Origin: Streptomyces sp. XD-27
GTDB taxonomy: Bacteria > Actinomycetota > Actinomycetes > Streptomycetales > Streptomycetaceae
DNA length: 64,000 nucleotides
Direction: 5' to 3'
Assembly: GCF_030553055.1 (NCBI RefSeq)
Contig: NZ_CP130713.1
Location: 3,162,001 to 3,226,000 of the forward strand
The first letter of the stretch is position 1; each line of letters begins with the position of its first letter. The translations under genes and the position numbers were made by a program. Below, one piece after another: positions 1-7,310 of the stretch. The notes beneath the pieces are model-generated. The model did no database searches. It was not told the DNA's origin and worked only from the letters and a program-made list of their open reading frames with translations.

Positions 1-446
1 GGGCCGCGCCGCACCGGGGCTTCCTCGCGTGGCGGCGGGGGCGGCAGGCCGGGGCCCGCGAGGGTGAGCAGCGAGCGGGCGGCGGCGCGCAGCCGGGGGT
101 CACCCAGCGCGTGCAGGGCGGCGAGTGCCGCCCTGCCGCGGCGGGCGGCGGTGGGGCGCTCCCACAGCAGCCCGGCCAGCAGGTCCAGCGCCTGGTACAG
201 ATCGCCGTCGATGTCGAGGTCGCCGGCCACCCAGGCCCGGGCCAGGCCCAGTTCGCCCGGCCGCCACAGCAGCCGGTGCAGGGCGCGGCGACGGCGCAGG
301 ACCAGGGTGGGCACGGTGGGCGTGTCGCCGCCGGACGCGGTGGGCGGCCCGGCTTCGCTGCCGTCCCAGGCGCGGATGCGGACCGGGAGCGGGGCTCCCA
401 GCACCTCCTCGGCGAGCGCGGTGAGCCGTCGGGCGGCGTCGGCCAT
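1..446 (-). CDS. Cyclopropane-fatty-acyl-phospholipid synthase family methyltransferase, N-terminal part
   Basis: The gene runs off the left edge; about 148 N-terminal residues are visible. Read leftward, it starts with an ATG at 446 preceded by a clear ribosome site (GGAGGTG). The protein opens MADAARRLTALAEEVLGAPL and continues through segments such as LHRLLWRPGELGLARAWVAG and DLDIDGDLYQALDLLAGL. This matches the N-terminal lobe of the CFA-synthase family, which transfers a methyl group from S-adenosylmethionine to unsaturated acyl chains of membrane phospholipids. The SAM-binding domain lies outside the window, so activity cannot be judged. It is followed at a distance by ndh on the same strand, an arrangement I recall from other Streptomyces. 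The family call is fairly secure, the substrate is inferred. Confidence 0.75.
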   Translation of the reverse strand, partial: MADAARRLTALAEEVLGAPLPVRIRAWDGSEAGPPTASGGDTPTVPTLVLRRRRALHRLLWRPGELGLARAWVAGDLDIDGDLYQALDLLAGLLWERPTAARRGRAALAALHALGDPRLRAAARSLLTLAGPGLPPPPPREEAPVRRG

Positions 447-612
447 GTCGCACACCTCCGTGAGGGTGAGTCAGAAAGGACCACCTCTCACGGTAGCCGG
501 GGGCAGGACCGGCATGGGGGAGCCCGAACACGCCGAAGGGCGTCCGCCCCACGGATTGGCGGACGCCCTCGGCGTCGTACGTGCGGCCCGGCTGCTGCCG
601 CCGGACCTGCGA

Positions 613-1992
613 TCAGCCGGCCTTGGCCTGCTCGACCTTCGTCTCGGCCTTCTTGGCCGCCGCGGCGGAGACCGGAGCCGCCGCCTCGTAGAACTCCTCG
701 CGGGGGTTCTCGATGGCTCCCAGGGAGACGACCTCGCGCTTGAGGAACATGCCCAGGGTCCAGTCGGCCAGCACGCGGATCTTGCGGTTGAAGGTCGGCA
801 TCGCCATGCCGTGGTAGCCACGGTGCATGTACCAGGCGAGGCGGCCCTTGAGCTTGATCTTCGTCTTGCCGAAGACCAGCATCGCGACGCCCTTGTGCAG
901 ACCGAGGCCCGCGACCGCGCCCTTGTTGGCGTGCTTGTACTCGCGCTGCGGGAAGCCCCGCATGCCCGAGATGACGTTGTCGCCGAGGACCTTGGACTGG
1001 CGCAGCGCGTGCTGGGCGTTCGGCGGGCACCAGGCGCCCTCGCCGACGGCCAGGTCCGGGACCTGGGCGTTGTCGCCGGCGGCCCAGATGTAGTCGGTGC
1101 CCTGCACCTGGAGGGTGGGGGCGGTGTCGACGTGGCCGCGCGGGCCCAGCGGGAGGCCGAAGCGGGCGAGCGCCGGGTTCGGCTTGACGCCGGCCGTCCA
1201 CACGATGGTGCTGGAGTCGACCTCCAGGCCGTTCTTGAGAACGACGTGGCCGTCGACGCAGGACTCCATGGAGGTCTTGAGGTAGACCTCGATGCCGCGC
1301 TTCTGCAGGTGCTCCAGGCCCCACTGGCCGAGCTTCGGGCCGACCTCGGGGAGGATCTTGTCCGCGGCGTCGACGAGCACGAAGCGCATGTCCTCGCGCT
1401 TGACGTTCGTGTAGTACTTGCACGCGTCGCGCGCCATGTCCTCGACCTCGCCGATGGTCTCCGCACCGGCGAAGCCACCGCCGACGAAGACGAAGGTCAG
1501 CGCCTTGCGGCGGACCTCCTCGTCGGTGGTCGAGTCGGCCTTGTCGAGCTGCTCGAGCACGTGGTTCCGCAGCCCGATGGCCTCCTCGATGCCCTTCATG
1601 CCGATGCCGTTCTCGGCCAGGCCGGGGATCGGGAAGGTACGGGAGACCGCGCCGAGCGCGATGACCAGGTAGTCGAAGGGCAGCTCGTACGCCTCGCCGA
1701 CGAGCGGCTGGACGACGGCGACCTTGCGGTCCTGGTCGATGGTGGTGACGCGGCCGGTGAGGACCTCCGCCTTGGGGAGCACGCGTCGCAGCGGGACCAC
1801 GACGTGGCGCGGGGAGATGCTGCCGGCAGCAGCTTCGGGGAGGAAGGGCTGGTACGTCATGTACGAGCGCGGGTCGACGACCGTGACGGTCGCCTCGCCG
1901 TACCGCATCTTCTTCAGAATGCGGCGCGCCGCGTACAGGCCTACGTACCCACCGCCTACAACGAGGATCCTGGGACGCTCCGTGGTGCTCAT
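613..1992 (-). CDS. ndh: Type II NADH dehydrogenase (NDH-2)
   Basis: A 459-residue single-subunit flavoprotein that oxidises NADH and reduces quinone at the inner face of the membrane without pumping protons. The N-terminus (MSTTERPRILVVGGGYVGLY) holds the FAD-binding GxGxxG, and a second Rossmann motif for NADH follows (FVFVGGGFAGAETIGE). TAGVKPNPALARFGLPLG and YIWAAGDNAQVPD are the usual late FAD-contact segments of this family. An upstream in-frame ATG at 2010 exists, but the ATG at 1992 sits directly before the conserved fold and is preferred. The gene appears monocistronic. A Rex-type operator lies about 320 bases upstream, which would tie expression to the NADH/NAD ratio. Confidence 0.93.
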   Translation of the reverse strand: MSTTERPRILVVGGGYVGLYAARRILKKMRYGEATVTVVDPRSYMTYQPFLPEAAAGSISPRHVVVPLRRVLPKAEVLTGRVTTIDQDRKVAVVQPLVGEAYELPFDYLVIALGAVSRTFPIPGLAENGIGMKGIEEAIGLRNHVLEQLDKADSTTDEEVRRKALTFVFVGGGFAGAETIGEVEDMARDACKYYTNVKREDMRFVLVDAADKILPEVGPKLGQWGLEHLQKRGIEVYLKTSMESCVDGHVVLKNGLEVDSSTIVWTAGVKPNPALARFGLPLGPRGHVDTAPTLQVQGTDYIWAAGDNAQVPDLAVGEGAWCPPNAQHALRQSKVLGDNVISGMRGFPQREYKHANKGAVAGLGLHKGVAMLVFGKTKIKLKGRLAWYMHRGYHGMAMPTFNRKIRVLADWTLGMFLKREVVSLGAIENPREEFYEAAAPVSAAAAKKAETKVEQAKAG

Positions 1993-2310
1993 GATTCGAG
2001 TATCCAGCACCCGTTGGAGGGGTGCTCGTGAGCCCCTTCACAAGCACGTCGGGGGCATCTGCTACACTCCGCCGCCACCGTGACCCACGCCATAGCCGCC
2101 CGGGGGAACCAGAACGCCCCGGGAGACGTTAGCCACCCCTACTGAACAGGGATTGGACCCCGCGAGGCGGCTGAACCACCCCTTCCGCACGGCTCAGCGC
2201 CACCCCCCGGAACTCCTCCGTCCGATCGCCAACGACCCCCCATGGCGCCCGAAAGTGAGCGGAAAGGGGCCCGACGGGGGCAGGATGCGACCGCCGGGCC
2301 CTCTTTTTCA

Positions 2311-2326
2311 TGTGAAGGATTTCACG
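2311..2326 (-). promoter_or_regulatory. Candidate Rex operator upstream of ndh
   Basis: The 16-base element TGTGAAGGATTTCACG matches the Streptomyces Rex operator consensus TGTGAACNNNTTCACA at 11 of the 13 defined positions; the two differences are the central C and the final A. Rex is the NADH/NAD-sensing repressor of respiratory genes, and I recall ndh being among its S. coelicolor targets. The site is about 320 bases from the ndh start, so a long 5' leader would be implied. The rest of the 1993-2418 intergenic stretch shows no gene that I can support. It is G/C-rich with a short T-tract at 2303-2308. Confidence 0.6.
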
Positions 2327-2418
2327 AACCTTTTCTCGGGCGAGCCGCCAGGCGGTGCCGCCGGGCCCGCCCAGGCCCCGCCGCGCGCCTCTCCGACCCC
2401 TCCAGGACTCCGGGGCAC

Positions 2419-2964
2419 TCAGGGTCGCTCATGCTCAGCAGGCCCTTCGGCCGGGAAGAGGATCATGGTGAGGAGGCGGCGCGTGCGCTCGGGCGAGGGC
2501 TTGTTACCCATCCTGGAGCGGATGGCGGAGCGTACCTCTTCGGCCAGCTCGGCCATCTCGTCGCCGCTGAGCCAGAGCGAGAACTGCGGGTAGGACACCG
2601 CATCGGCGACCGGGTCGGTGTCGTCGCGGTCGAGGTAGAGGTTGAACTCGGCCAACAGGGATCCCACCACCGCTGTGAATCCGCGCCGGTGATCTTCCGG
2701 CGTCATTGCCGCGACCGCGTCCTCGTCCAGCACCGCGCGCTTCTGATGCAGCCGGTAGCGGCGCTCGACGGCGCCGCGCACCCGCTGCTCGCTCTCCACG
2801 TCGAGGAGGCCGCCGTCGACGAGCAGTCCGACGTGCCGGTACACGGTGGTCTTGGGGACGTCGGGCATGCGCGTGCACAACTGGGACGTCGTCAGTGTCC
2901 GCCCGTAGAGGGCTTGCACGATGCGTAGCCGCAGGGGGTGCAGGAGCAGGTCTGCCGTATCCAT
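2419..2964 (-). CDS. Helix-turn-helix (ArsR-like) transcriptional regulator
   Basis: A 181-residue protein starting MDTADLLLHPLRLRIVQALY. The N-terminal 80 residues form a winged-helix domain of the ArsR/HTH_20 type, with a recognition helix near PKTTVYRHVGLLVDGGLLDV. The C-terminal half is helical and is typical of the family that carries a small ligand-sensing region (PQFSLWLSGDEMAELAEEVR). An upstream start at 3072 is possible in frame, but it would run through the intergenic inverted repeat and into the divergent gene, so the ATG at 2964 is chosen. It is transcribed divergently from an alpha/beta hydrolase, with a strong inverted repeat between them. It probably represses itself and the hydrolase; the ligand is unknown. 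Confidence 0.8.
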   Translation of the reverse strand: MDTADLLLHPLRLRIVQALYGRTLTTSQLCTRMPDVPKTTVYRHVGLLVDGGLLDVESEQRVRGAVERRYRLHQKRAVLDEDAVAAMTPEDHRRGFTAVVGSLLAEFNLYLDRDDTDPVADAVSYPQFSLWLSGDEMAELAEEVRSAIRSRMGNKPSPERTRRLLTMILFPAEGPAEHERP

Positions 2965-2973
2965 CACCCCATT

Positions 2974-3009
2974 GTTCCCACAACTGGTACCATTTCCAAA
3001 GTTGGGAAC
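2974..3009. promoter_or_regulatory. Inverted-repeat operator between regulator and hydrolase
   Basis: The left arm GTTCCCACAACT (2974-2985) and the right arm AGTTGGGAAC (3000-3009) form an interrupted inverted repeat in the 81-base divergent region. It lies where the promoters of both genes must be. This is the expected geometry for autoregulation by the adjacent HTH protein and for control of the hydrolase. Assignment to that regulator is inferred from position only. Confidence 0.5.
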
Positions 3010-3045
3010 GGTTGGCACTGATGCACCTCTCCGAAGGAGTCTTCG

Positions 3046-3981
3046 ATGCGGCAGCACACGGACAGGCCTCACGGCGGAACCACTGCCGATGTCTTACCGC
3101 CCGTGGGGCACCTGTACGGCGACGGCCGGCGCCTCTTCCTGCACCGCTCAGGCAGCGGTGGCCCGGCCGTGGTGTTCCTGCCCGGCGGGGGCATGGTCGG
3201 CCTTGACTACCTCAACATCCATGACGCGGCTGCGGAATTCACCACGTCCGTGCTCTACGACCGCGCCGGAACAGGCTGGAGCGACCAGGTGCCGCTGCCG
3301 CGCACCGGAGCCGAGGTCACCGACGAACTACGTCGCCTCCTGCACGCTGCCGGCGTTCCGACCCCGTATGTACTGGTCGGGCACTCCCTGGGCGGGGCCT
3401 ACGCCCGCCACTACGCGCAGCGCTTCCCCGACGATGTCGCCGGGCTGCTCCTGATGGAACCCGCCCATGAGGACTGGGACGCCCACATGCCGGACCCGCG
3501 GCTCATGGTGGAGGTGGAGGATCCCCACGCGGCGGCAGGCGAAGGAACGCCCGAGCCGGGCGAAGAACTCCTCCAGCAGATTCGCGATCTGTTCACACAG
3601 ATGCTGGCGGGGTGGCCCGCCCCGATCCGCGAACGGCTCGTCGACCTCCACCTCGACCCCGTACGGGGCTGCACGGGCCCACGAGAGAAGAACTTCCGCA
3701 CGCTCTACGGCGAACTCCGCCGCGCCGGAGACACCCCCGACGTGCCGACGATCGTGCTCACCGCCATGGCGCTCGACCCCATGATGTCGTGGTTCATGCC
3801 GGAACAACTGGAGCGGCAGATGAACGAGGGCAAACGTGCCCTCTACGAGGCACTGGCCGCATCCGTTCCCCACGGCGAGAACCGCGTGCTCGACGACGCC
3901 GGACACAGCTGGCTGCACGTGCAACGCCCGGACGCCGTGCTCCAGGCGATCCGGGACCTGCTCGATCGAGCGGACAAGTGA
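3046..3981 (+). CDS. Alpha/beta hydrolase
   Basis: A 311-residue cytoplasmic hydrolase; no signal peptide is visible. The nucleophile elbow is YVLVGHSLGGAYARHYAQRF, with Ser in GHSLGG around residue 112. An oxyanion strand appears as VVFLPGGG near residue 44. A C-terminal catalytic His is present in DDAGHSWLHVQRPDAVLQAI. The order and spacing fit the haloperoxidase/lactonase-like alpha/beta hydrolases, but the substrate cannot be read from sequence. GAAGGAG lies 7 bases before the ATG. Leucine 17 is encoded by a rare TTA codon (3094-3096), so translation should depend on the bldA tRNA. The divergent HTH regulator and the operator between them suggest induction by a small molecule. Confidence 0.85.
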   Translation: MRQHTDRPHGGTTADVLPPVGHLYGDGRRLFLHRSGSGGPAVVFLPGGGMVGLDYLNIHDAAAEFTTSVLYDRAGTGWSDQVPLPRTGAEVTDELRRLLHAAGVPTPYVLVGHSLGGAYARHYAQRFPDDVAGLLLMEPAHEDWDAHMPDPRLMVEVEDPHAAAGEGTPEPGEELLQQIRDLFTQMLAGWPAPIRERLVDLHLDPVRGCTGPREKNFRTLYGELRRAGDTPDVPTIVLTAMALDPMMSWFMPEQLERQMNEGKRALYEALAASVPHGENRVLDDAGHSWLHVQRPDAVLQAIRDLLDRADK

Positions 3982-4006
3982 CGACAGCCGCAACCCGGCA
4001 GGCTGC

Positions 4007-4029
4007 GTGTACACGATGACGCGTACACT
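4007..4029 (+). promoter_or_regulatory. Promoter/operator of the toxin-antitoxin operon
   Basis: A perfect 8-base palindrome GTGTACAC (4007-4014) is followed by CGTACAC (4022-4028). The two TACAC half-sites resemble the TGTACA core used by YefM-type antitoxins to bind their own promoter. TACACT at 4024-4029 fits a -10 box. Transcription would then begin close to 4036, the A of the antitoxin ATG, so the mRNA is probably leaderless. No Shine-Dalgarno sequence precedes that ATG. No convincing -35 box is seen. Confidence 0.55.
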
Positions 4030-4035
4030 ATCTGC

Positions 4036-4308
4036 ATGGCTGAGAGCACTGTGACCGTACGGGAAGCCCGTGCGCACCTCGCGGACCACATCAATCGCGC
4101 CGAACAGGGCACACCTACGGTGATCACCCGCAACGGGGTCCCGGTGGCGGCCGTGGTTCCGATCGCGGACTTCGACGCGTTGGAAGAGGCGGCCGATGTG
4201 TTGCTGGCCCGGGAGGCGGAGGCGGTCCTGGCCGAGGGCGGCCCGACCGTGACGATGGCCGAGTTGCTGGCAGATCTGTTCACCGAGCGCGCCGAAGACG
4301 CGGCGTGA
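4036..4308 (+). CDS. Antitoxin, Phd/YefM family
   Basis: A 90-residue protein beginning MAESTVTVREARAHLADHIN. The N-terminal Phd/YefM DNA-binding fold is recognisable from TVREARAHLADHINRAEQGT and TVITRNGVPVAAVVPIADFD. The C-terminal tail (from about residue 55) is acidic and probably folds onto the toxin. It would neutralise the RelE-like toxin encoded next and repress the operon through the palindromic sequences immediately upstream. The stop codon overlaps the toxin start by four bases (GTGA), which implies translational coupling. There is no ribosome site, consistent with a leaderless start. Confidence 0.88.
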   Translation: MAESTVTVREARAHLADHINRAEQGTPTVITRNGVPVAAVVPIADFDALEEAADVLLAREAEAVLAEGGPTVTMAELLADLFTERAEDAA

Positions 4309-4574
4309 AGTACGCATTCCGGTTCACCACTGCGGCACAGCGGCAGCTTCGAGCCATCGACCGGCCTGCCGCTATGCGCATCCTGGCCGCGCTGACCACG
4401 CTCGGCGACGATCCGTACCGCGAGGACGCCGACGTCAAGAAGCTCGCCGGCCCCTCGGGCCTCTATCGGCTCCGGGTCGGCACCTACCGGGTCGCCTACC
4501 AGGTCGAGGACGGCGAGCTCATCATCCTTGTCGTCAAGGTCGGCGACCGGCGCGACGTCTACCGCAACATCTGA
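4305..4574 (+). CDS. Toxin, RelE/ParE family
   Basis: An 89-residue basic protein (MKYAFRFTTAAQRQLRAIDR) with the short RelE/ParE fold. It shows an N-terminal helix pair, then LAGPSGLYRLRVGTYRVAYQ and a C-terminal strand with the VGDRRDVYRNI motif that carries the family's conserved Arg and Tyr. Such proteins cleave mRNA in the ribosomal A site (RelE) or poison gyrase (ParE). The YRLRVG...YRV pattern favours a RelE-type mRNA interferase, but this is not certain. The GTG start overlaps the antitoxin stop by four bases. A strong hairpin follows immediately. Confidence 0.87.
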   Translation: MKYAFRFTTAAQRQLRAIDRPAAMRILAALTTLGDDPYREDADVKKLAGPSGLYRLRVGTYRVAYQVEDGELIILVVKVGDRRDVYRNI

Positions 4575-4582
4575 GAAGCAGG

Positions 4583-4608
4583 GGCCCGGAGCCCGAAGGC
4601 TCCGGGCC
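4583..4608. terminator. Hairpin terminator between convergent genes
   Basis: A perfect 11-bp stem, GGCCCGGAGCC with GGCTCCGGGCC, closes a CGAA tetraloop. It sits between the toxin stop and the leftward lipoprotein gene and can serve both. There is no U-tract, as is usual in Streptomyces. Confidence 0.8.
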
Positions 4609-4645
4609 TCCCTACCCGGAGGTCACTCGTCGCCGAGTGCGGTGG

Positions 4646-5401
4646 TCAGCCCTTGGGGGCTTCCACGATCTCGCCGGTCGGCGCCTTGGCGTTGACCGGC
4701 GTACCGAACTCGGTCCACACGATGCGCGCGGAGCCGCCCTTGTACGGGCCCTCCTGCATCACCATGTAGGGCGTGCCCGTGGTCGCGACGTTGTACGTGC
4801 CCTTCTTGCCCTGGTTCTCGATGACGAGCGGGATGACGGGCTGTCCCTCGACCTTCGTGGCCGCACCCTTGGTCATCTTGACGGAGGCCGTGTCCGGCTT
4901 GGTGAACTGACTGGTGTGGCAGTAGCTGGACAGGGCCTTCATGATGGGGTTGCTTTCCGAGCCGTGCATCCACTTGCCGGCGGGGACGGTGCTGCCGTTC
5001 TGCTTGGCCCAGTTGGCGAAGCGGGAGTCCACCTTGCCCCAGATGTCGTCGCCCTTGCGGATGATCTCGAACTTGCCGTGGTCCAGCAGGTCGACCTTGC
5101 CGACGCAGTCGGTGGCGGAGACCAGGAGATCGGTCTTGGCGTCCGAGCGCGTCTGCCGCTCATGGACCGAGCCCGCGTCGGCGTTCGCCTTCTTGCCCTT
5201 GTTGTAGATGTCGGCGGCGGAGAGCTTCTCGACGCCGTTCGGCTTGGCGTCCGCGCCGGCGGGACTCTGCGACGACTTGCCGCCGCCCGCCGGATCGTCG
5301 GCGGTCTCGTCGCCGTTGCAGGCCGTCAGCGGCAGCAGGATCGCGGCGCAGGCGAGCGCGGCGGCGGCGCGACGGACGGACCGGGCGGAGGTGTGCTTCA
5401 T
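4646..5401 (-). CDS. Secreted lipoprotein of unknown function
   Basis: A 251-residue predicted lipoprotein. The signal peptide MKHTSARSVRRAAAALACAA ends in a lipobox, LTAC, with the acylated Cys at residue 28. A Gly/Ser/Asp-rich linker follows, then a soluble domain resembling the LppX/LprG-like or LolA-like lipoproteins (AADIYNKGKKANADAGSVHE, FEIIRKGDDIWGKVDSRFAN, WTEFGTPVNAKAPTGEIVEA). That fold carries lipids or other hydrophobic cargo, but I cannot name the ligand. Two Cys (in SATDCVGK and LSSYCHTS) may form a disulfide. A start at the ATG at 5413 is an alternative; the ATG at 5401 gives the cleaner signal peptide. Confidence 0.78.
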   Translation of the reverse strand: MKHTSARSVRRAAAALACAAILLPLTACNGDETADDPAGGGKSSQSPAGADAKPNGVEKLSAADIYNKGKKANADAGSVHERQTRSDAKTDLLVSATDCVGKVDLLDHGKFEIIRKGDDIWGKVDSRFANWAKQNGSTVPAGKWMHGSESNPIMKALSSYCHTSQFTKPDTASVKMTKGAATKVEGQPVIPLVIENQGKKGTYNVATTGTPYMVMQEGPYKGGSARIVWTEFGTPVNAKAPTGEIVEAPKG

Positions 5402-5532
5402 TGGGGACCCCATGATGAGCGGTTGTGCTGAATGACGTGCACCATTCAAACGGTCGCCCGAGACACTTTGATCACGGGCGTGTCCGGGGTTGATCACAGG
5501 GGTGCCGGGGCGGACGGCGTCAAGGGCGGACA

Positions 5533-5550
5533 TGTCAGTGTTCGCTGACA
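5533..5550. promoter_or_regulatory. Short inverted repeat upstream of the lipoprotein gene
   Basis: TGTCAG and CTGACA (5533-5538 and 5545-5550) are perfect 6-base arms around TGTTCG, about 130 bases before the lipoprotein start. It may be a protein-binding site in the promoter region, but no known regulator is matched. Confidence 0.25.
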
Positions 5551-5565
5551 CCGATCCACGAGGCA

Positions 5566-5599
5566 GGGGCCTGCCGCCGGGATCCCGGCGGCAGGCCCC
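5566..5599. terminator. 34-bp hairpin terminator
   Basis: A fully self-complementary 34-base sequence with 16-bp arms (GGGGCCTGCCGCCGGG and its complement) around AT. It lies 33 bases after the stop of the leftward secreted-protein gene, where a strong intrinsic terminator is expected. Confidence 0.8.
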
Positions 5600-5631
5600 C
5601 GTGAGGTCCCGTGGTGGTTCCGAGGTGCTGG

Positions 5632-6138
5632 TCAGACCCTCGGGGAGTCCGGCAGGGCCCAGGTCACGGCGCCCTTGCCGTCATCAGCCACGTCCCACTT
5701 GAGCGTGGCGTCCATCGTGTACTTCCCCTGCCGATCAGAGGTGTACGGGATGTACTCGCTGTGGGAGCCGGAGCTCTTCTCGTTGATGGAGCCGGCCAGG
5801 CTCGCGTTGCTGTAGATGCGGTTCCCGCCGGCCCACTCGACGCGCGAGTTGAGCTTGAAGCTGTTGAACCGCTTGTTGCCGAACCAGTCGGCACCGCCGT
5901 CCCAGCTCACCACCGTCCTGGCGTTGAACTGGCCGTCGTGGCCGTTCGCGATGCAGTTCTTGGCCTTCACGGTCACGTCGGGCTTGCCCGGCAGGGCGAT
6001 GGTGCGGCTGACCGTCTTGGAGCAGTGCCACTTCCACCCGGAGGCCTGCGCGGAGGTGCCGGCGGCGCCGAGCAGCAGGCCGGCAGTCATGGCCACGACA
6101 GCCGACGTGGCTGCTGCTGCGCGAATACCGATCTTCAA
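5632..6138 (-). CDS. Small secreted protein of unknown function
   Basis: A 168-residue exported protein if translation starts at the TTG at 6138, which is preceded by GGGGGAAG at good spacing. An ATG at 6156 lies in the same frame, but it has no ribosome site and is only seven bases from the arm of the upstream terminator hairpin. The product has a Sec signal peptide (KIGIRAAAATSAVVAMTAGL, cleavage probably after AQA). The mature beta-rich domain has a pair of Cys (WHCSKTV and KNCIANG) that could form a disulfide. Aromatic motifs such as VSWDGGADWFGNKRFNSFKL follow. I do not recognise the family. Confidence 0.7.
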   Translation of the reverse strand: MKIGIRAAAATSAVVAMTAGLLLGAAGTSAQASGWKWHCSKTVSRTIALPGKPDVTVKAKNCIANGHDGQFNARTVVSWDGGADWFGNKRFNSFKLNSRVEWAGGNRIYSNASLAGSINEKSSGSHSEYIPYTSDRQGKYTMDATLKWDVADDGKGAVTWALPDSPRV

Positions 6139-6162
6139 GGTGCTTCCCCCATACATATGTGC

Positions 6163-6192
6163 TGACCCGCCGGCCGATGCGTCGGCGGGTCA
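6163..6192. terminator. Terminator after the Ppx/GppA gene
   Basis: Ten-base arms TGACCCGCCG and CGGCGGGTCA enclose a 10-base loop. The hairpin lies between the ppx stop (6285) and the start of the next leftward gene, so it separates the two transcripts. Confidence 0.6.
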
Positions 6193-6284
6193 GGCGATCC
6201 TAGGAGGGCGCTCGCGGGCGTGGTCACCCGGGGGCGGACCGGGGCAGCGCCCAGGGGGCGCATTTCCGGCTACATCAGCGCAGG

Positions 6285-7310
6285 TCAGGACTCTTTCCGA
6301 GGCTCCTCGGACTGCTCTGCCGCCGCGTACGCGAGGCCGTCGAGGATGTCGTGCTCGCTCACGACGACCTCCTGGGCTCCGGTCCGTTCCATGATCTTCA
6401 GCAGGACGAACGCCCCGGCGGCGATCACGTCGACCCGGCCCGGGTGCAGCACGGGGATCGCCGCGCGTTCGGCGTGGGTCGAGGTCAGCAGGCGGGTGGT
6501 GACCTCGCGGACCTGGGCCAGGGGGATCCTGGAGTGGTGGATCGCGGTGGAGTCGTACTCCTTGAGACCCAGCGCGATGGCGGCGACGGTGGTGACCGAG
6601 CCCGCCAGACCCACCAGGGTACGGGCCCGGGTCAGCGGGACCGTCCGCTCGGCGAGGTCGAGGGCCGCGGTGATGTCCGCCTCCATGGCGGCGATCTGAG
6701 CGGGCGTCGGGGGATCGGTGACCTGGCCGTCGACCACCAGATGGCGTTCGGTCATCCGTACGCAGCCGATGTCCACGCTGCGAGCCGCCTGGACGTGGGT
6801 GTCGCCGACGACGAACTCCGTGGAGCCGCCGCCCAGGTCCACCACGAGATACGGCGGCTCGACGTGGCCCACCCGTCGCCCGCCACCACCCTCAATAGAA
6901 GGGCGCTCCGCGCCCCCTCCGACTCCGGCGGCCAGTTCCCTGGTGGCGCCGGCGAAGGAGAACTCCGCCTCCTGGTCGCCGCTGATCACCTCGGGCGCCA
7001 CGCCCAGGATGTCCACGACGCCGCGGACGAAGTCGGCGCGGTTCTCGGCGTCCCGGGAGGCCGAGGTGGCAGCGAAACGGACGCTGGTGGCGCCCAGGTC
7101 CTTGATGACGGCCTCGTACTCGCGGCAGGCTTCGAAGGTCCGCTCCAGCGCCTCCGGGGCCAGCCGGCCGGTACGGTCCACGCCCTGGCCCAGCCGGACG
7201 ATCCGCATGCGGCGGTCGAGCTCGTGCAGCTCGCCGGTCGACGGGTCGATGTCGGCGACGAGGAGGCGGATGGAGTTCGTGCCGCAGTCCACGGCGGCCA
7301 CGCGCTTCAC
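6285..7310 (-). CDS. ppx: Exopolyphosphatase / pppGpp phosphohydrolase (Ppx/GppA family)
   Basis: A 341-residue member of the ASKHA phosphatase family that removes phosphate from polyphosphate or from pppGpp. Visible motifs are the N-terminal phosphate-1 loop KRVAAVDCGTNSIRLLVADI, then SVRFAATSASRDAENR, the catalytic Glu region ISGDQEAEFSFAGA, the second phosphate loop YLVVDLGGGSTEFVV, and GLAGSVTTVAAI. A Gly-rich insertion of about 25 residues (GGGAERPSIEGGGGRR) separates the first and second halves and is unlike the compact E. coli enzymes. The GTG start at 7310 overlaps the stop of the DUF501 gene (GAGGAGTGA), so the two are translationally coupled. Confidence 0.9.
   Translation of the reverse strand: MKRVAAVDCGTNSIRLLVADIDPSTGELHELDRRMRIVRLGQGVDRTGRLAPEALERTFEACREYEAVIKDLGATSVRFAATSASRDAENRADFVRGVVDILGVAPEVISGDQEAEFSFAGATRELAAGVGGGAERPSIEGGGGRRVGHVEPPYLVVDLGGGSTEFVVGDTHVQAARSVDIGCVRMTERHLVVDGQVTDPPTPAQIAAMEADITAALDLAERTVPLTRARTLVGLAGSVTTVAAIALGLKEYDSTAIHHSRIPLAQVREVTTRLLTSTHAERAAIPVLHPGRVDVIAAGAFVLLKIMERTGAQEVVVSEHDILDGLAYAAAEQSEEPRKES

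Noticed and set aside
64..2031. Plus-strand 655-codon frame over the ndh and CFA genes
   Set aside because: It covers two genes with clear motifs on the other strand and has no domain of its own.
1993..2418. tRNA or small RNA gene upstream of ndh
   Set aside because: Segments were inspected for cloverleaf arms and the GTTCGA-type T-loop; none fits, and no promoter-terminator pair encloses the region.
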